DNA from: Hypomesus transpacificus
Lineage: Eukaryota; Chordata; Actinopteri; Osmeriformes; Osmeridae
Assembly (NCBI RefSeq): GCF_021917145.1
Contig: NC_061077.1
Location: 11,354,623-11,418,622, forward strand
Direction of reading: 5' to 3'
DNA length: 64,000 nucleotides
Shown one piece after another: positions 24,109-34,900 of the stretch (positions are counted from its first letter, which is position 1; every line of letters starts with the position of its first letter). Both the position numbers and the translations under genes were made by a program. The notes under the pieces are model-generated. The model did not search any database. It saw nothing but the letters and a program-made list of their open reading frames with translations, and was not told where the DNA came from.

Positions 24109-25769
24109 CAGTGCCCTCCAAAAGTATTGGAACAGTGAGGCGAATTCCTTTATTTTTGCTGTAGACTGAAAACATTTGGGCTTGACATCAAATAATGAAC
24201 GTGAGACCAGAGATCAACGTTTCAGCTTTTATTTCCAGGTATTTACATCAGGATCTGATGCACAACTAAGAAAATATCACATTTTGTTTGAATCCACCCA
24301 TTTGTCATGTGATCAAAAGTATTGGAACAGATATACTTAAAACATATTTAAGTGAATAAGACTTAATATTTAGTTGCAAATCCTTTGCTTTCAATAACTG
24401 CAGCAAGTCTGTGACCCATTGACGTCACCAAACTTTTGCATTCTTCCTTTTTGATGCTTTCCCAGGCTTTCACTGCAGCCTCTTTCAGTTGTTGTTTGTT
24501 TTGTGGGGTTCCTCCCTTCAGTCTCCTCTTAAGCAGGTAAAATGCATGCTCTATAGGGTTTAAGTCTGGAGATTGACTTGGCCAGTCTAATACCTTCCAT
24601 TTCTTGCCCCTGATGAACTCCTTTGTTGTTTTGGCAGTGTGTTTTGGGTCGTTATCTTGCTGCATGATGAAGGCTCTGCCAATCAGTTTGGTTGCATCTC
24701 TCCTTAAATTGGCAGACAAAATGTTTCTGTAGACTTCCGAGTTCATTTTGCTGCTGCCATCATGTGTTACATCCTCAATGAAGATTAATGAGCCCGTCCC
24801 AGAAGAAGCCATGCAAGCCTAAGCCATGACATTACCTCCACCGTGTTTCACAGATGAGCTTGTGTGTTTGGGATCATGAGCAGTTCCTTTCTTTCTCCAA
24901 ACTTTAGCCTTTCCATCACTTTGGTAAAAGTTAATCTTTGTCTCATCAGTCCATAAAACTTTGTCCCAGAATTTTTGAGGTTCATCTCTGTACTTTTTGG
25001 CAAATTCCAGCCTGGCCTTCCTATTCTTCTTGCTAATGAGTGGTTTGCATCTTCTGGTGTAGCCCTTGTACTTTTGTTCATGAAGTCTTCTGCGAACAGT
25101 AGATAGTGATACCTTCACTCCTGCCATCTGGAGGTTGTTGCTGATCTCACTAACAGTTGTTTTAGGGTCTTTCTTTACAGCTCTCACAATGTTTCTGTCA
25201 TCAACTGCTGATGTTTTCCTTGGTCTACCTGTTCGACGTCTGTTACTTAGTACACCAGTAGTTTTCTTCTTCTTCAGGACATTCCAAATGGTTGTACTGG
25301 CTATGGCCAATGTTTCTGCAATGGCTCTGATTGATTTTCCATCTTCTCTAAGACTCACAATTGCTTGTTTTTCACCCAAAGACAGCGCTCTGGTTTTCAT
25401 GTTGTTTTCACCTCTGAATACAGTCTGCATAGACAAAACCTATCTTACCCAATCTGAACCTGAGTGTAGACATTCAGTGGTATTTATTGATTGAATAATG
25501 TATGTAATAGGACACACCTGGGCAACAAAACACACCTGTCAGTCACATGTTCCAATACTTTTGCTCACGTGACAAATGGGTGGGTTCGAACAAAAAGGTG
25601 ATATTTTCTAATTTGTGCATCAGATCCTGATGTAAATACCTGGAAATAAAAGCTGAAACGTTGATCTCTGGTTTCACATTCATCGTTTGATGTCAAGCCC
25701 AAATGTTTTCAGTCTACAGCAAAAATAAAGGAATTGGCCTCACTGTTCCAATACTTTTGGAGGGCACTG
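24109..25769 (-). mobile_element. Tc1/mariner DNA transposon, IR/DR type, with TA target duplication
   Basis: A 1,661-bp element flanked by TA on both sides (24107-24108 and 25770-25771). The ends are inverted repeats of about 225 bp (24109 to about 24335; about 25544-25769) that differ at roughly a dozen positions. Each repeat carries AAAAGTATTGGAACA at its outer end and again near its inner end (24313-24330; 25549-25564), the inverted/direct-repeat layout known from Sleeping Beauty-like elements. The outer end begins CAGTGCCCTCC. The transposase lies on the minus strand. The low divergence of the ends suggests a fairly young insertion. Confidence 0.95.
24363..25400 (-). pseudogene. Tc1 transposase interrupted by one in-frame amber codon
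   Basis: Cut-and-paste transposase of the DD34E class, 345 codons from the chosen start (MKTRALSLGEK), the usual Tc1 length. An upstream in-frame Met at 25434-25436 is less family-like. The N-terminal paired-like helix-turn-helix region spans about 1-110, with the GRPRK motif at 58-62. Catalytic residues are Asp152 (WTDETK), Asp249 (DNDPKH) and Glu284 (NPIEHAF), with 34 residues between the last two. A TAG at 24819-24821 replaces codon 194. Relatives have Trp there (VMAWG), so a single TGG to TAG change explains it. No frameshift is seen on either side, so this copy is dead only through that codon as far as I can see. Confidence 0.92.
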
Positions 25770-25891
25770 TATTTTGTTTTGATCATAAACAACAAATGAT
25801 CAGTGATTGTGTGTATCTAGGGTGCGTGATTATACATTTGTGTGGTGTTTGTGTGTACGTCCAGGCTGGCATGCATGAGTGCATGCATGCA

Positions 25892-25892
<1 letters not shown>

Positions 25893-25936
<44 letters not shown>

Positions 25937-25943
25937 GTGTGTA
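25893..25943. repeat. (GT)n microsatellite
   Basis: About 50 bp of GT, 120 bp downstream of the Tc1 element. Confidence 0.95.
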
Positions 25944-26570
25944 GCCAGTAGCAGCGGGCAGGTCAGAGGTTAGAAGTGTTTGTGTTTCAGTGTCAGTGGA
26001 GTGTGCTGCAGGCTGAGATTTATGATCTTTGTGTCTGGGAGACTACAGAGTGGGGGATAATGAAGATAGATCAGAGTACTATCTTTCTCTCACACACCCC
26101 TCTTTTACTGGGCAGCATTGGAAACATGCCTTATGGCCTCCTAAGTCCACACACACACCTCCTCAGACTACAGCTATCACTTGCTCATTGGCAGTAAGAT
26201 CATAACACACTTACTGACACATGACATTAATCCTCACTCTAAACCCGGCGCACACACACTAGCACACACACACCAGCACACATGCTATGGCACGCACGCA
26301 CAAGCATTCTGTAACCACAGGTCCACTGCTTTTAGACAACGCCTCGCAATATGGGTTTAAACTCAGACTGTTGGTGTAGAGCTCACTTTGAGCTCAGTTT
26401 TTTTTATGGACAATATTCATGAAAACATTACTCCAACGTGTTTCTACTTTAGAGCCAACTCTTATTTGCATTTGAGAAACTACAGAGGGGAAGAAGCCTG
26501 CGGCTGGCTGGCTTAGAGGGGGAAAGAGAGAGGACAGGGGTAATCGAAAGAGGCAAGGAGGGGAGAATGA

Positions 26571-26757
26571 AAGGGCGAGGGAGGGAGCAAAAAAGAAAGA
26601 GAAGGAGGGAGGGAGGGAGGGAGGGGAGGGGAGGGGAGGGGAGGGGAGGGGAGGGGAGGGAGGGAGGGAGGGAGGGAGGGAGGGAGGGAGGGAGGGAGGG
26701 AGGGAGGGAGGGAGGGAGGGAGGGAGGGAGGGAGGGAGGGAGGGAGGGATGGAGGTG
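26571..26757. repeat. (GGGA)n / (GGGGA)n array
   Basis: Purine-only array of GGGA tetramers with a block of GGGGA pentamers (about 26623-26658). Strong potential for triplex or G-quadruplex folding. Confidence 0.95.
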
Positions 26758-27258
26758 GTGGTGGTGGCCGCGGCAGGCTTTAATCAGGAACAAGATGCTT
26801 GTAATGAGATCACTATTTCCCTGCCTTCAGATTGATGTCATGTGAAGTTTGGTGCCGCACTGAGACATGCAGGGGACGCAAGGCAGGCACACGCTGCTCC
26901 AACAAACACACACGCACAAATATACACTAGACACACACTTACTTGTGCATACTGCGTTTTTAGTTACAGACTTAAACACACATCCTGTGCAATGAAGGAG
27001 CTCATTCATCCAGGCTGGCAAAAACGCATTCATTTCAGACTCCAACTGCCATGAAGTATAACACACACAGAGGAATACTGCTCAGAGGAAAATGAGCCGC
27101 TTCCAGCACTAGGGACTGTGTGTATTAATCACAGACACTGAGCCAACACTATGAGCTGTATGAAACACAAATGTGGAAATGGGCCACAAATCAGTAAGCG
27201 GGATGGGGATGGAAGTGTAAATGCAAGGAAGAGTGTCTGTGCACTGTGTATGCCGATA

Positions 27259-27270
27259 TACGTGTGTGTG

Positions 27271-27332
<62 letters not shown>

Positions 27333-27345
27333 CGTGCGTGCGTAC
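27259..27345. repeat. (GT)n microsatellite
   Basis: About 85 bp of GT with a few GC steps, ending in GCGT units. Confidence 0.95.
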
Positions 27346-29426
27346 AGAAGTGTACATTTTGGGGTGCAGAGCAGGGTTGTCCACACAGCAACCAGCATGT
27401 GTGCCAGTACATGAGTACATTGCCTATTCCCCAACATGTGTGACCAATGAAAGGTGAATAGCCCTCCTGTCTATACTCTCCTCAAAATCAGCCATGATGT
27501 CACTGTGAACCCTCTCTGAACCCACCTCTGTCAAGAGGCATTACCCCAGCACTCCTTCTTTCTCCCTGATTTTCTCTTCCACCTCTCCCTCCTGTGTTCC
27601 CTCTCCGTTCTGCCTATCATTTTGCCGGAATTCTTTCCCCTGAAAACCACTTTTTTTTTTGGTTCCTCTTTTCGTTTTCTTGTATTCTTCCACTTCTCCC
27701 TCCCCCGTTCCCGTCTCTCTCTCTCTCTCTCTGCTTCTCTCTCTCGTTGGCTAGCTCGTTCTAATTGAATCACCACAAGTGCAGCCTCACTGCCAAATGC
27801 TGCCAGGATGTTCTGATTAAGTTAGACTTTGTTTAAGCAGTGGTTTTGCAAAAATTGCTCCGAGTCCTGAAAGAGAAAGAGAGAGAGTAAGGACAACAGT
27901 TCAGACACAGACTAGAAACAGTGTAGGGAGAGAGAGAAGGGGGGGAAGAAAGAGAGCAGGGGAAAAATGGGGTGGTGGAGGCAGAGAGAAGGCATCCAGA
28001 GATGCACATATGGAAGTGATTCAGTAATTACGGCAATTCTGTGAGCTCAAAAGGAAAGGTCCTCTTTTCCATGCCTCCTTCCCTGCACATAAAACGGGGC
28101 CTTGTGAGAAAACTGGGTACTAAAAACTATGTGGTGGAGGTTTAAAAAAAAAAAAAAGTTTTAATTTGCTTTTCTTTGAATCAATTGCCCACAGGCCTCA
28201 TGCAAAGGAAAGTTTTAGTCAGTGTGCTTTTTTTCATGTCCTCATTGTTGGAGTAAGAGGTAACATCTCATTTCCCTCCATTCTCTGATCTACTGGGCTT
28301 GCTTGATGAGCTTAATCAGCCATCACATAGCAGTCTAAACCAACTATGGGGCTTAGCTTGGTATAAACTTGTTCAATCCTCCATCAACCATAGCTTAACT
28401 GGCATTACCTCAAATGTACCTCAAACATATTTCAACACAATGATTTGTGTGTGAGTGTGTAAGGGGGGGGGGGGGCTCTGCGTGTGTTTGTGGGCGCTAG
28501 TCTGTGAGAGAAGGGGTGTTACAGAAAGTGATGACTGTCTTTTCAGCCTCAGGCAGAAGGTGATTTGCAGGTGTGTGTGTTGGCAGCAACTTCTGTTCAG
28601 TCCCCAAACGGTTCCAGCACCCTGTAATTACCTCATACCCTGCCATAACATGTTTGCATGACGTGCGTGAGTCGTCCAAACACACACATTTTGCTTTTGA
28701 CGGCACCGAATTTGGCATCAAATTCATCTCGGCTAGAGTTAATTTATGTAGGCTATGTATTATCTTAGTGTTGAGTTATAGGCTGTAGGTTGATGCTTTG
28801 TAAGATGAAGTTGCCATGCAAAAACAACCGTCTTTTATAAAGAAATTAGATATGGCAAATCGCCAATGACCGATGGCCGAACAATCAACCGTTAGATGCC
28901 GATGCTGCATGTGACAATTTTGAATAAAGACGGAATTGAACTTTCCTTGTGCGCATTGTCGTCGTAGTTTGTTAAATTACTTAATTGTCATGTTCATGTA
29001 CCGTCGTCATTACGGATGTGGAAATAATTTTCAGACTAAAAGGAGAAACTGCTGGAGATTATTAGCTATTTAGTTCCCTCTAGCGACATAATAATTAAGT
29101 ACAGTTAGTGTGCGCCTTGGACATGAAATATGGTTAATGTTCATAATTTTTGCTTGGTCTCAAATGTTGTCGGTATTTTTTCTTCACCATAGCTGCCTAT
29201 TAGCAAACCAACGTACAAATTAATGTAGGCCTATGCATAAACTGCATTTGTTGCAGGAATTGAAGCAGTTGAACGTTGTTGGAACTGTTTCCACTCGTAC
29301 TCATGTATTTTCAACTATAGGTCGTCGAATGATTCAAATGATAGTTTAATGAATATAAACTAATAGGCCTGTTCATCTTGAGAAGGCTGTGATACCTGGC
29401 TGCTCTGCAGAGAGCGATTTGAACCG

Positions 29427-29669
29427 TCAGCCTTCAGGATGGTCCAGCTGATGCAGAGGGAAAAGGACACGATCTGTAAGAATCAGAACATTCTCTGGCC
29501 CTGGCTCATCTCTGCTGTAGGTTGAGATGAAGTTGAGCACCCACAGCAAGGGAGAGAGGAGTGTCTGGATGAGCAGCTCATCTGGGGGAAGAGGGAGGGC
29601 CTGGTGCAGCTGCTCCTTGGTGTGAGAAATCTGTTGTTCCCGTCTTTTAGATACAGGCCACTCTAATAT
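29427..29669 (-). other. Unexplained open stretch, possible gene fragment
   Basis: Minus-strand frame open for about 80 codons, closed by TGA at 29427-29429 and bounded upstream by TAA at 29670-29672. It has no Met in a useful place. The translation is protein-like, not low-complexity: it contains KRREQQISHTKEQLHQALPL, then PPDELLIQTLLSPLLWVLNF, and ends FPLHQLDHPEG. It is GC-richer than its surroundings. A possible acceptor (TTAG) lies near its upstream end. I do not recognise the family. It could be a terminal exon, a decayed retrocopy or part of a repeat. Confidence 0.3.
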
Positions 29670-31220
29670 TTACCTTTGACTGATGTCCCTAATAAGTAAG
29701 AAATAAACAGCAAAACGTTTTAGGTTTTTATTTTAGGCGAATTCCTCATGTGTTGGATGTGTCACATGACTATATATACAACTATGAGAACCCATTAGTT
29801 TGTGGTGCCTTCTGTTGGGGGCATGTGGAAAAAAATAGATTCTCCACCACTTTGTGTTGGTTACACGTCTGATTGGTTCTCTAGTCTGCATTAATAACAC
29901 ACAACTCAGTCATGTCAATGACATGTCATTTACAATGATAGTTGACTGTGTTACATCAACTAAAATACAGTCATTTGAAGGAGGGGATCCCTCACAGTTG
30001 CGCCTCAGTTTTCTTCCATGTTTTCCTCCATAGAGGTTTCCAGGTGGTTCAGGTTGCTTCAGTGCAGTTCTATGGGTGGATGTGAAGTCTTCTGGGACTG
30101 CTTGCAAAGCGGGATTAACAAATACCTTTAATTTAATTAATACAATTAAGATCCATATATGTTTATTGTATGCACCTTCCTGCCACAGTAAATTCCTTGT
30201 TTGTGTGAACTTGCAAGGCAAATAAAACTAAATGTGATTACCTCTAAACAGGCATGCTTCAAGATATACATTGTAAACTTATACAGTTAATACAGTCTGT
30301 GTTAAATCCCCCTCTTGACCCTATCACCTACCCGGGTCAGTGAACACTAGTGGCCTGGTTTGCACCAACTACTCACCCGTATAATATCTGGGATGTTTGA
30401 AAGTTGTGTGAACGAGCCAAGGTATTTATTTTGTGCCCCTGCAGGGATATAGTTGACTTCCAGCTATGAAGTAAATATGAAACTTACCTCAAAGTGTAAG
30501 ATTCAGCTCCAAAACGTACTAGGCTATGGTATACAAAGTGTGATTGCCATTTAGTCTACTGACAAGTTAGTTTGCAACACCAACGCAGTTCCGCTCACAT
30601 TATACCTTGCCTTTTTCATTTGACAATGATGGTGGGCCGATGAGGTTGTTATCGTTTTGAGCAATTGTTACACCACCAGGAGGCGCTATACAACACAAAC
30701 CATTTAGCAGCAGTCCATGTCTGTTTTATATAAGTCTATGGTCCGTTCATGTGATGCAGTGGCCCCACTTAACCATAAATTCACATCTGTCCTATTGGAT
30801 TTCTCACTCATGAATGTTACAGTGAGCCAGTAGGGATGAGCCAATTTACTGAACACTAGAGTAGCCTACAGTGCTGCCCATAGTCCACCATTTTGTTTAC
30901 ATCTTGGAAATCTGATGTTTTTCTCAATGTCAAACACATTTTGGTAAATGTGTAAATGCATAAAGAGCCACATTCAGACATATCTCACTTATACGAAATG
31001 GCACACACGCGTGAGCGCACACACACACACCAACAAACAAGCCCACTGTCTATAGAAAGCTTCACCACAACTGACCGCCATTTGACATTGTGTTCAATGT
31101 CCAGTGTTCACAATAAAAGTGTAGCCCGCAACTCCAAGAACAAGTAGTCACGTTAAGTCACGCCCATTGCCCATGTGCCTCACCCCCACCCTCTACTGTT
31201 TCTAATCGCGTGCTCCGTAG

Positions 31221-31250
31221 TTTGCATAAAATGTGTGTCACTAGGGCAGC
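31221..31250 (+). promoter_or_regulatory. RevDR2-like element in the nr1d4 promoter
   Basis: GTGTCA at 31235-31240, a CT spacer and AGGGCA at 31243-31248 form a direct repeat with 2-bp spacing, preceded by an A/T-rich flank (CATAAAATGT). The block closely resembles the RevDR2/RORE of the mammalian NR1D1 promoter (GTGTCACTGGGGCA, from memory), through which REV-ERB represses and ROR activates the gene. It lies 0.67 kb upstream of the start codon, so the transcription start is probably near 31.3 kb. The upstream TTTGCATAAA also resembles a D-box on the reverse strand, but weakly. Confidence 0.6.
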
Positions 31251-31905
31251 GCTCTCCGTGGCACATGCCGAATGCACATGTAGCATGGCTTTAGAGACCG
31301 CATCACGGTCGAATAAGTGCGTCAAACTCCACTTACCCATTCCCGCCCGCCAATGAAAACGCACCAAAGAGTAATAGGAGGGAGAAAACGAGAGAGACTT
31401 CACAGGATGCAGTGAGCCAAAACCCATACCTAACTGGCAAAACAGAAGTTTTAGAGAGCAAAAAAAAAACGCAAGTCACATTTCTTAAGTCACCTGAAAA
31501 CGTGATTGATGTGGGTGCATTTACCATTGGTTGTGTAGCCCCAGCCAGTTCATTTTAGGAGATCCTGAGGATTAGGAATTCCTAGGATAACTGAATTCAC
31601 TTTTCTCTGCTCGTGCTGTAGGCTACCGCTCTCGCTCAACCAAAGTGCTCTATTCAGAGTGCAGAACGGACCCAGGTAGCGTCAAAGCCGTTCAGCACAC
31701 CTGAGAGGCACAGCTGTGCAATTTGGACAGCTGTATACAATTAACTTTTTCGTGTCAAGATACATTGTCAATAACGCTTCGGATCGGAATTTCGTGGCCC
31801 AGTTGTTTTGTGACGGTCAAACTTTTTTGATTAAGACATTTTGCTATTGACTTTGACAGAAAAGTATAGTCACGAAAAGCACTATCATCTGAGCACTACA
31901 GGAAG

Positions 31906-34900
31906 ATGGATAACAATTCCGGTGGTGGTAAGTAATAATATTTGTGATTAAGATGATAATTTTGACGATTAAGAATGATGAGGATTTATGCCCATTCAAA
32001 AAAATAAAATAATGGTTGAATGGTTTAATCGTAAAGAAGATTGCCTATATGTAGATTTTAATTTGATAATGATTACCATTTTGAGTCCACTTGAATACAG
32101 TTCCATCATTAAATGTGTTTTTTGTCGCATTGAACTTTAAACAAAATTGTGCAGGCAAAAATGTTTAGTACAGAGGTATAGGCTACTCGCTATAGCTTTC
32201 GTTTGAGTGTTACGCGTCAATCTATTGGCGACATGTTATTGCGGTTGCTGTCCTAAGTATCAGCCCTAAATAACTGAGTCAAAAAATATGTTTGCAGGTC
32301 AAAATTATATTGTAAGCTATTGAACACTTATTTGAGAAGCCTGATGTGTACAACATGTCAAATGTTTGATAAGAACATTGGTGCTGTAAATGTATCCAGT
32401 TACATGCTAAAACTGGGACTTTGGCGTTCTCGTCTGTGTGTGACAGATTGGCGGAGATATGAAGTGAGGTTCGCCTTAATTGCACAGAGGGGCGACTTCC
32501 TGTTTCTCGCATGAAAACAAACTCACGTGGAGCTGCAGGCAGCTATCTGTCAGTGGCTTAAATGCCTTCACAATACAGTTATACAAAGCCAAGTTCATTT
32601 TCACGCGTCACGTTAACGATTGTCAACAAATCCATTGTGGTGCGTCACGCGTAACAATTTCCGAGGTAAATTGTTTGGCGATTGCAAATAATCACTATGG
32701 GAAGGTAACACGCCACTAAAGTTTTTCCTTAAGGTTAGGCAAAGTGCTCATGTGAACTTGTCACAATTCCGGTTCACACTTCCATTAATTGACGGGAGAG
32801 AACAAACCAGTCACGTTTCACGACAGGTGATGAAATGGCTTGTGTCAAGGCCCACCCTTTTCCATGAGTAGTTTGACACAGAACCCATCTAAAGCCAAGC
32901 GTAGAAGTGTAGTTCATCTTACCTAAGGCTACTGTAAATGAGTCACCCGTTGGCAAGTTTCAGACGGGTGACTGATGATTAACTGAGTTCCTATTTTTTT
33001 TTATCCACCAGATGGCAGTTATGGTAGATTGTGTGACTTGCAAATCCACAAATATGGTTCATGGGGCTTACAGTAGCCTATGACAAAAAGGTACATCGAT
33101 GGAACCAAAATAACTGGGATCATTCTTTGAAAGGATGAGTGCTTTTCCGGACCTCTCTTTTACATGACAATGTCTGAAAAACATTTAAATTGTGTATTTA
33201 TGGAAGCGCACCGATTTGTCATGGAGACACGGTCATGGTCACTGTCTTAATCTCAACATGAGTTGACCATAAATCCCCATTTACCCAGACGCATTACAAG
33301 GGCAAACAATTGGCTACTGACGTGCATGCGCGCGAACAGCGCGCACACAGCTACTCGATTACTAATCAAAACATGCAAGGTGTCTATCACTAGGTGGTCG
33401 GTTTTGCCATGTGGCTAGTAAGTACTAGTACAACACAATGCATCTTATGCCAATCACTAGGCCCTCATAGCCTAACCAGTGCCGTTCAACTCTTTCTCAT
33501 TATTGTGAGTATCTATAGGCTACTGACAGCATGAATGATGACGTTAGTCCAGAGCTTGATGGTGAATGATAGCTGTGCTCGTTGCTTCGTCAGAACACCC
33601 CCGCTCACTCTCATCTATCCTTCTCTATTTAATTCTACTCTTTAATTATAGCGAAGGAGCCGAAGCTTCTGTCGGAGTTGATAAGTTATGACTACCGGTG
33701 GGAGTGCAGCGCAATGTAGTCTAACTGAATGCACTCCTTCCATCGAATTCGCCTCACGTGTGAATGCACTTGCTGAGCCGCGTGCTGCGCGTGATTCCCA
33801 GGCCTTCCTCCCTCCAGTTTCTCGCTCTCATGGACATTAGTCTTGCTGCCGCCTGCGGTGTTGGATAGGGGGAGGTTGGTCAGTGGGTCAGCGATTTCAT
33901 GCACGGAGTTAATCTCATGTCACGTTTGTCCGCCTCATGCGCATTTTGTTCTTTCCTTCTTTTTTTTTATTGAAGGCAAATGCAGTAGTGACATGGTGGT
34001 GGTTCAAACACACAACATCTGTCCCCAACTCGATGCTATGCGCGCACACACCCGCTTTCTAGTGTTACACCTGGAACTACTATGTCCGTCTCTTCCCATT
34101 CTCAGCGCGATACTGATATCGATACAGTATTAACGCTGAAAGTGCAAAAAGCTATTGGTATTGCTATAAGTAGGTTACAGAGCGATTGAAATAATGAGAC
34201 TTGTATACTATGGTTGGTCACTGCAAATGCATCCCATGAATGTCAGTGAGTTACAATGCAGTATGGCACAGGGGCCCATTCAAATTCTATTGTTGCTGTG
34301 ATATTGACCTACTTACTCTGGACAGTATAATGGAGTTGGCTGAATGCTCCTCACAAGTGACTGATGACAGCTGTACAGATAATACATTATAGTAGCATGA
34401 CACAATAAGTCATGGCTGATAAACATTTGACTTTTTTGACACTCAAAAGATAACATGTGTGCCCCTATCTCCCCAAGTCCAGCAACTTTACAATCGAGAG
34501 ACACGCCACCAATATAAATATTGGTGTGCTCTGTATTCTTTCTGTGCCGATCATGGGCGTGAGAGGAAGGGTATAATGAAGGGAGAGCGGGAGTAGGGGA
34601 CTGTTACAAATTGCTCACGTTTCTCTTCCTGCAATGACTCACAGGCAGATTAGTTCCTGCCCGGGCAGTATAAGCTCACCATGGGCTGCATGGGACCTGC
34701 TGATTCTTCAATGAATGCCAGTGTCTGCACTGACCCCAATAGCAACTGACTTGTGTGACTGACTATAGACAGTGGCAGCTTCTCTCTAGGTTACATGGGC
34801 CATGCTCTGGAAATGAACACTAAGCCTTCACCGATCCTCCATCCTGAAGTGTACAGTGTTGAACTACAGTCACCTGAACTAGAATAAGTTAGTCTGTTAT

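Larger units (their letters stand above)
25772..31200. other. Intergenic, upstream of nr1d4
   Basis: Microsatellite-rich to 27.75 kb, then mostly non-repetitive and AT-rich apart from a G tract at 28463-28475. 28140-28340 and 28680-29350 look like ordinary unique sequence with possible regulatory elements. The only protein-like stretch is at 29427-29669. Confidence 0.6.
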
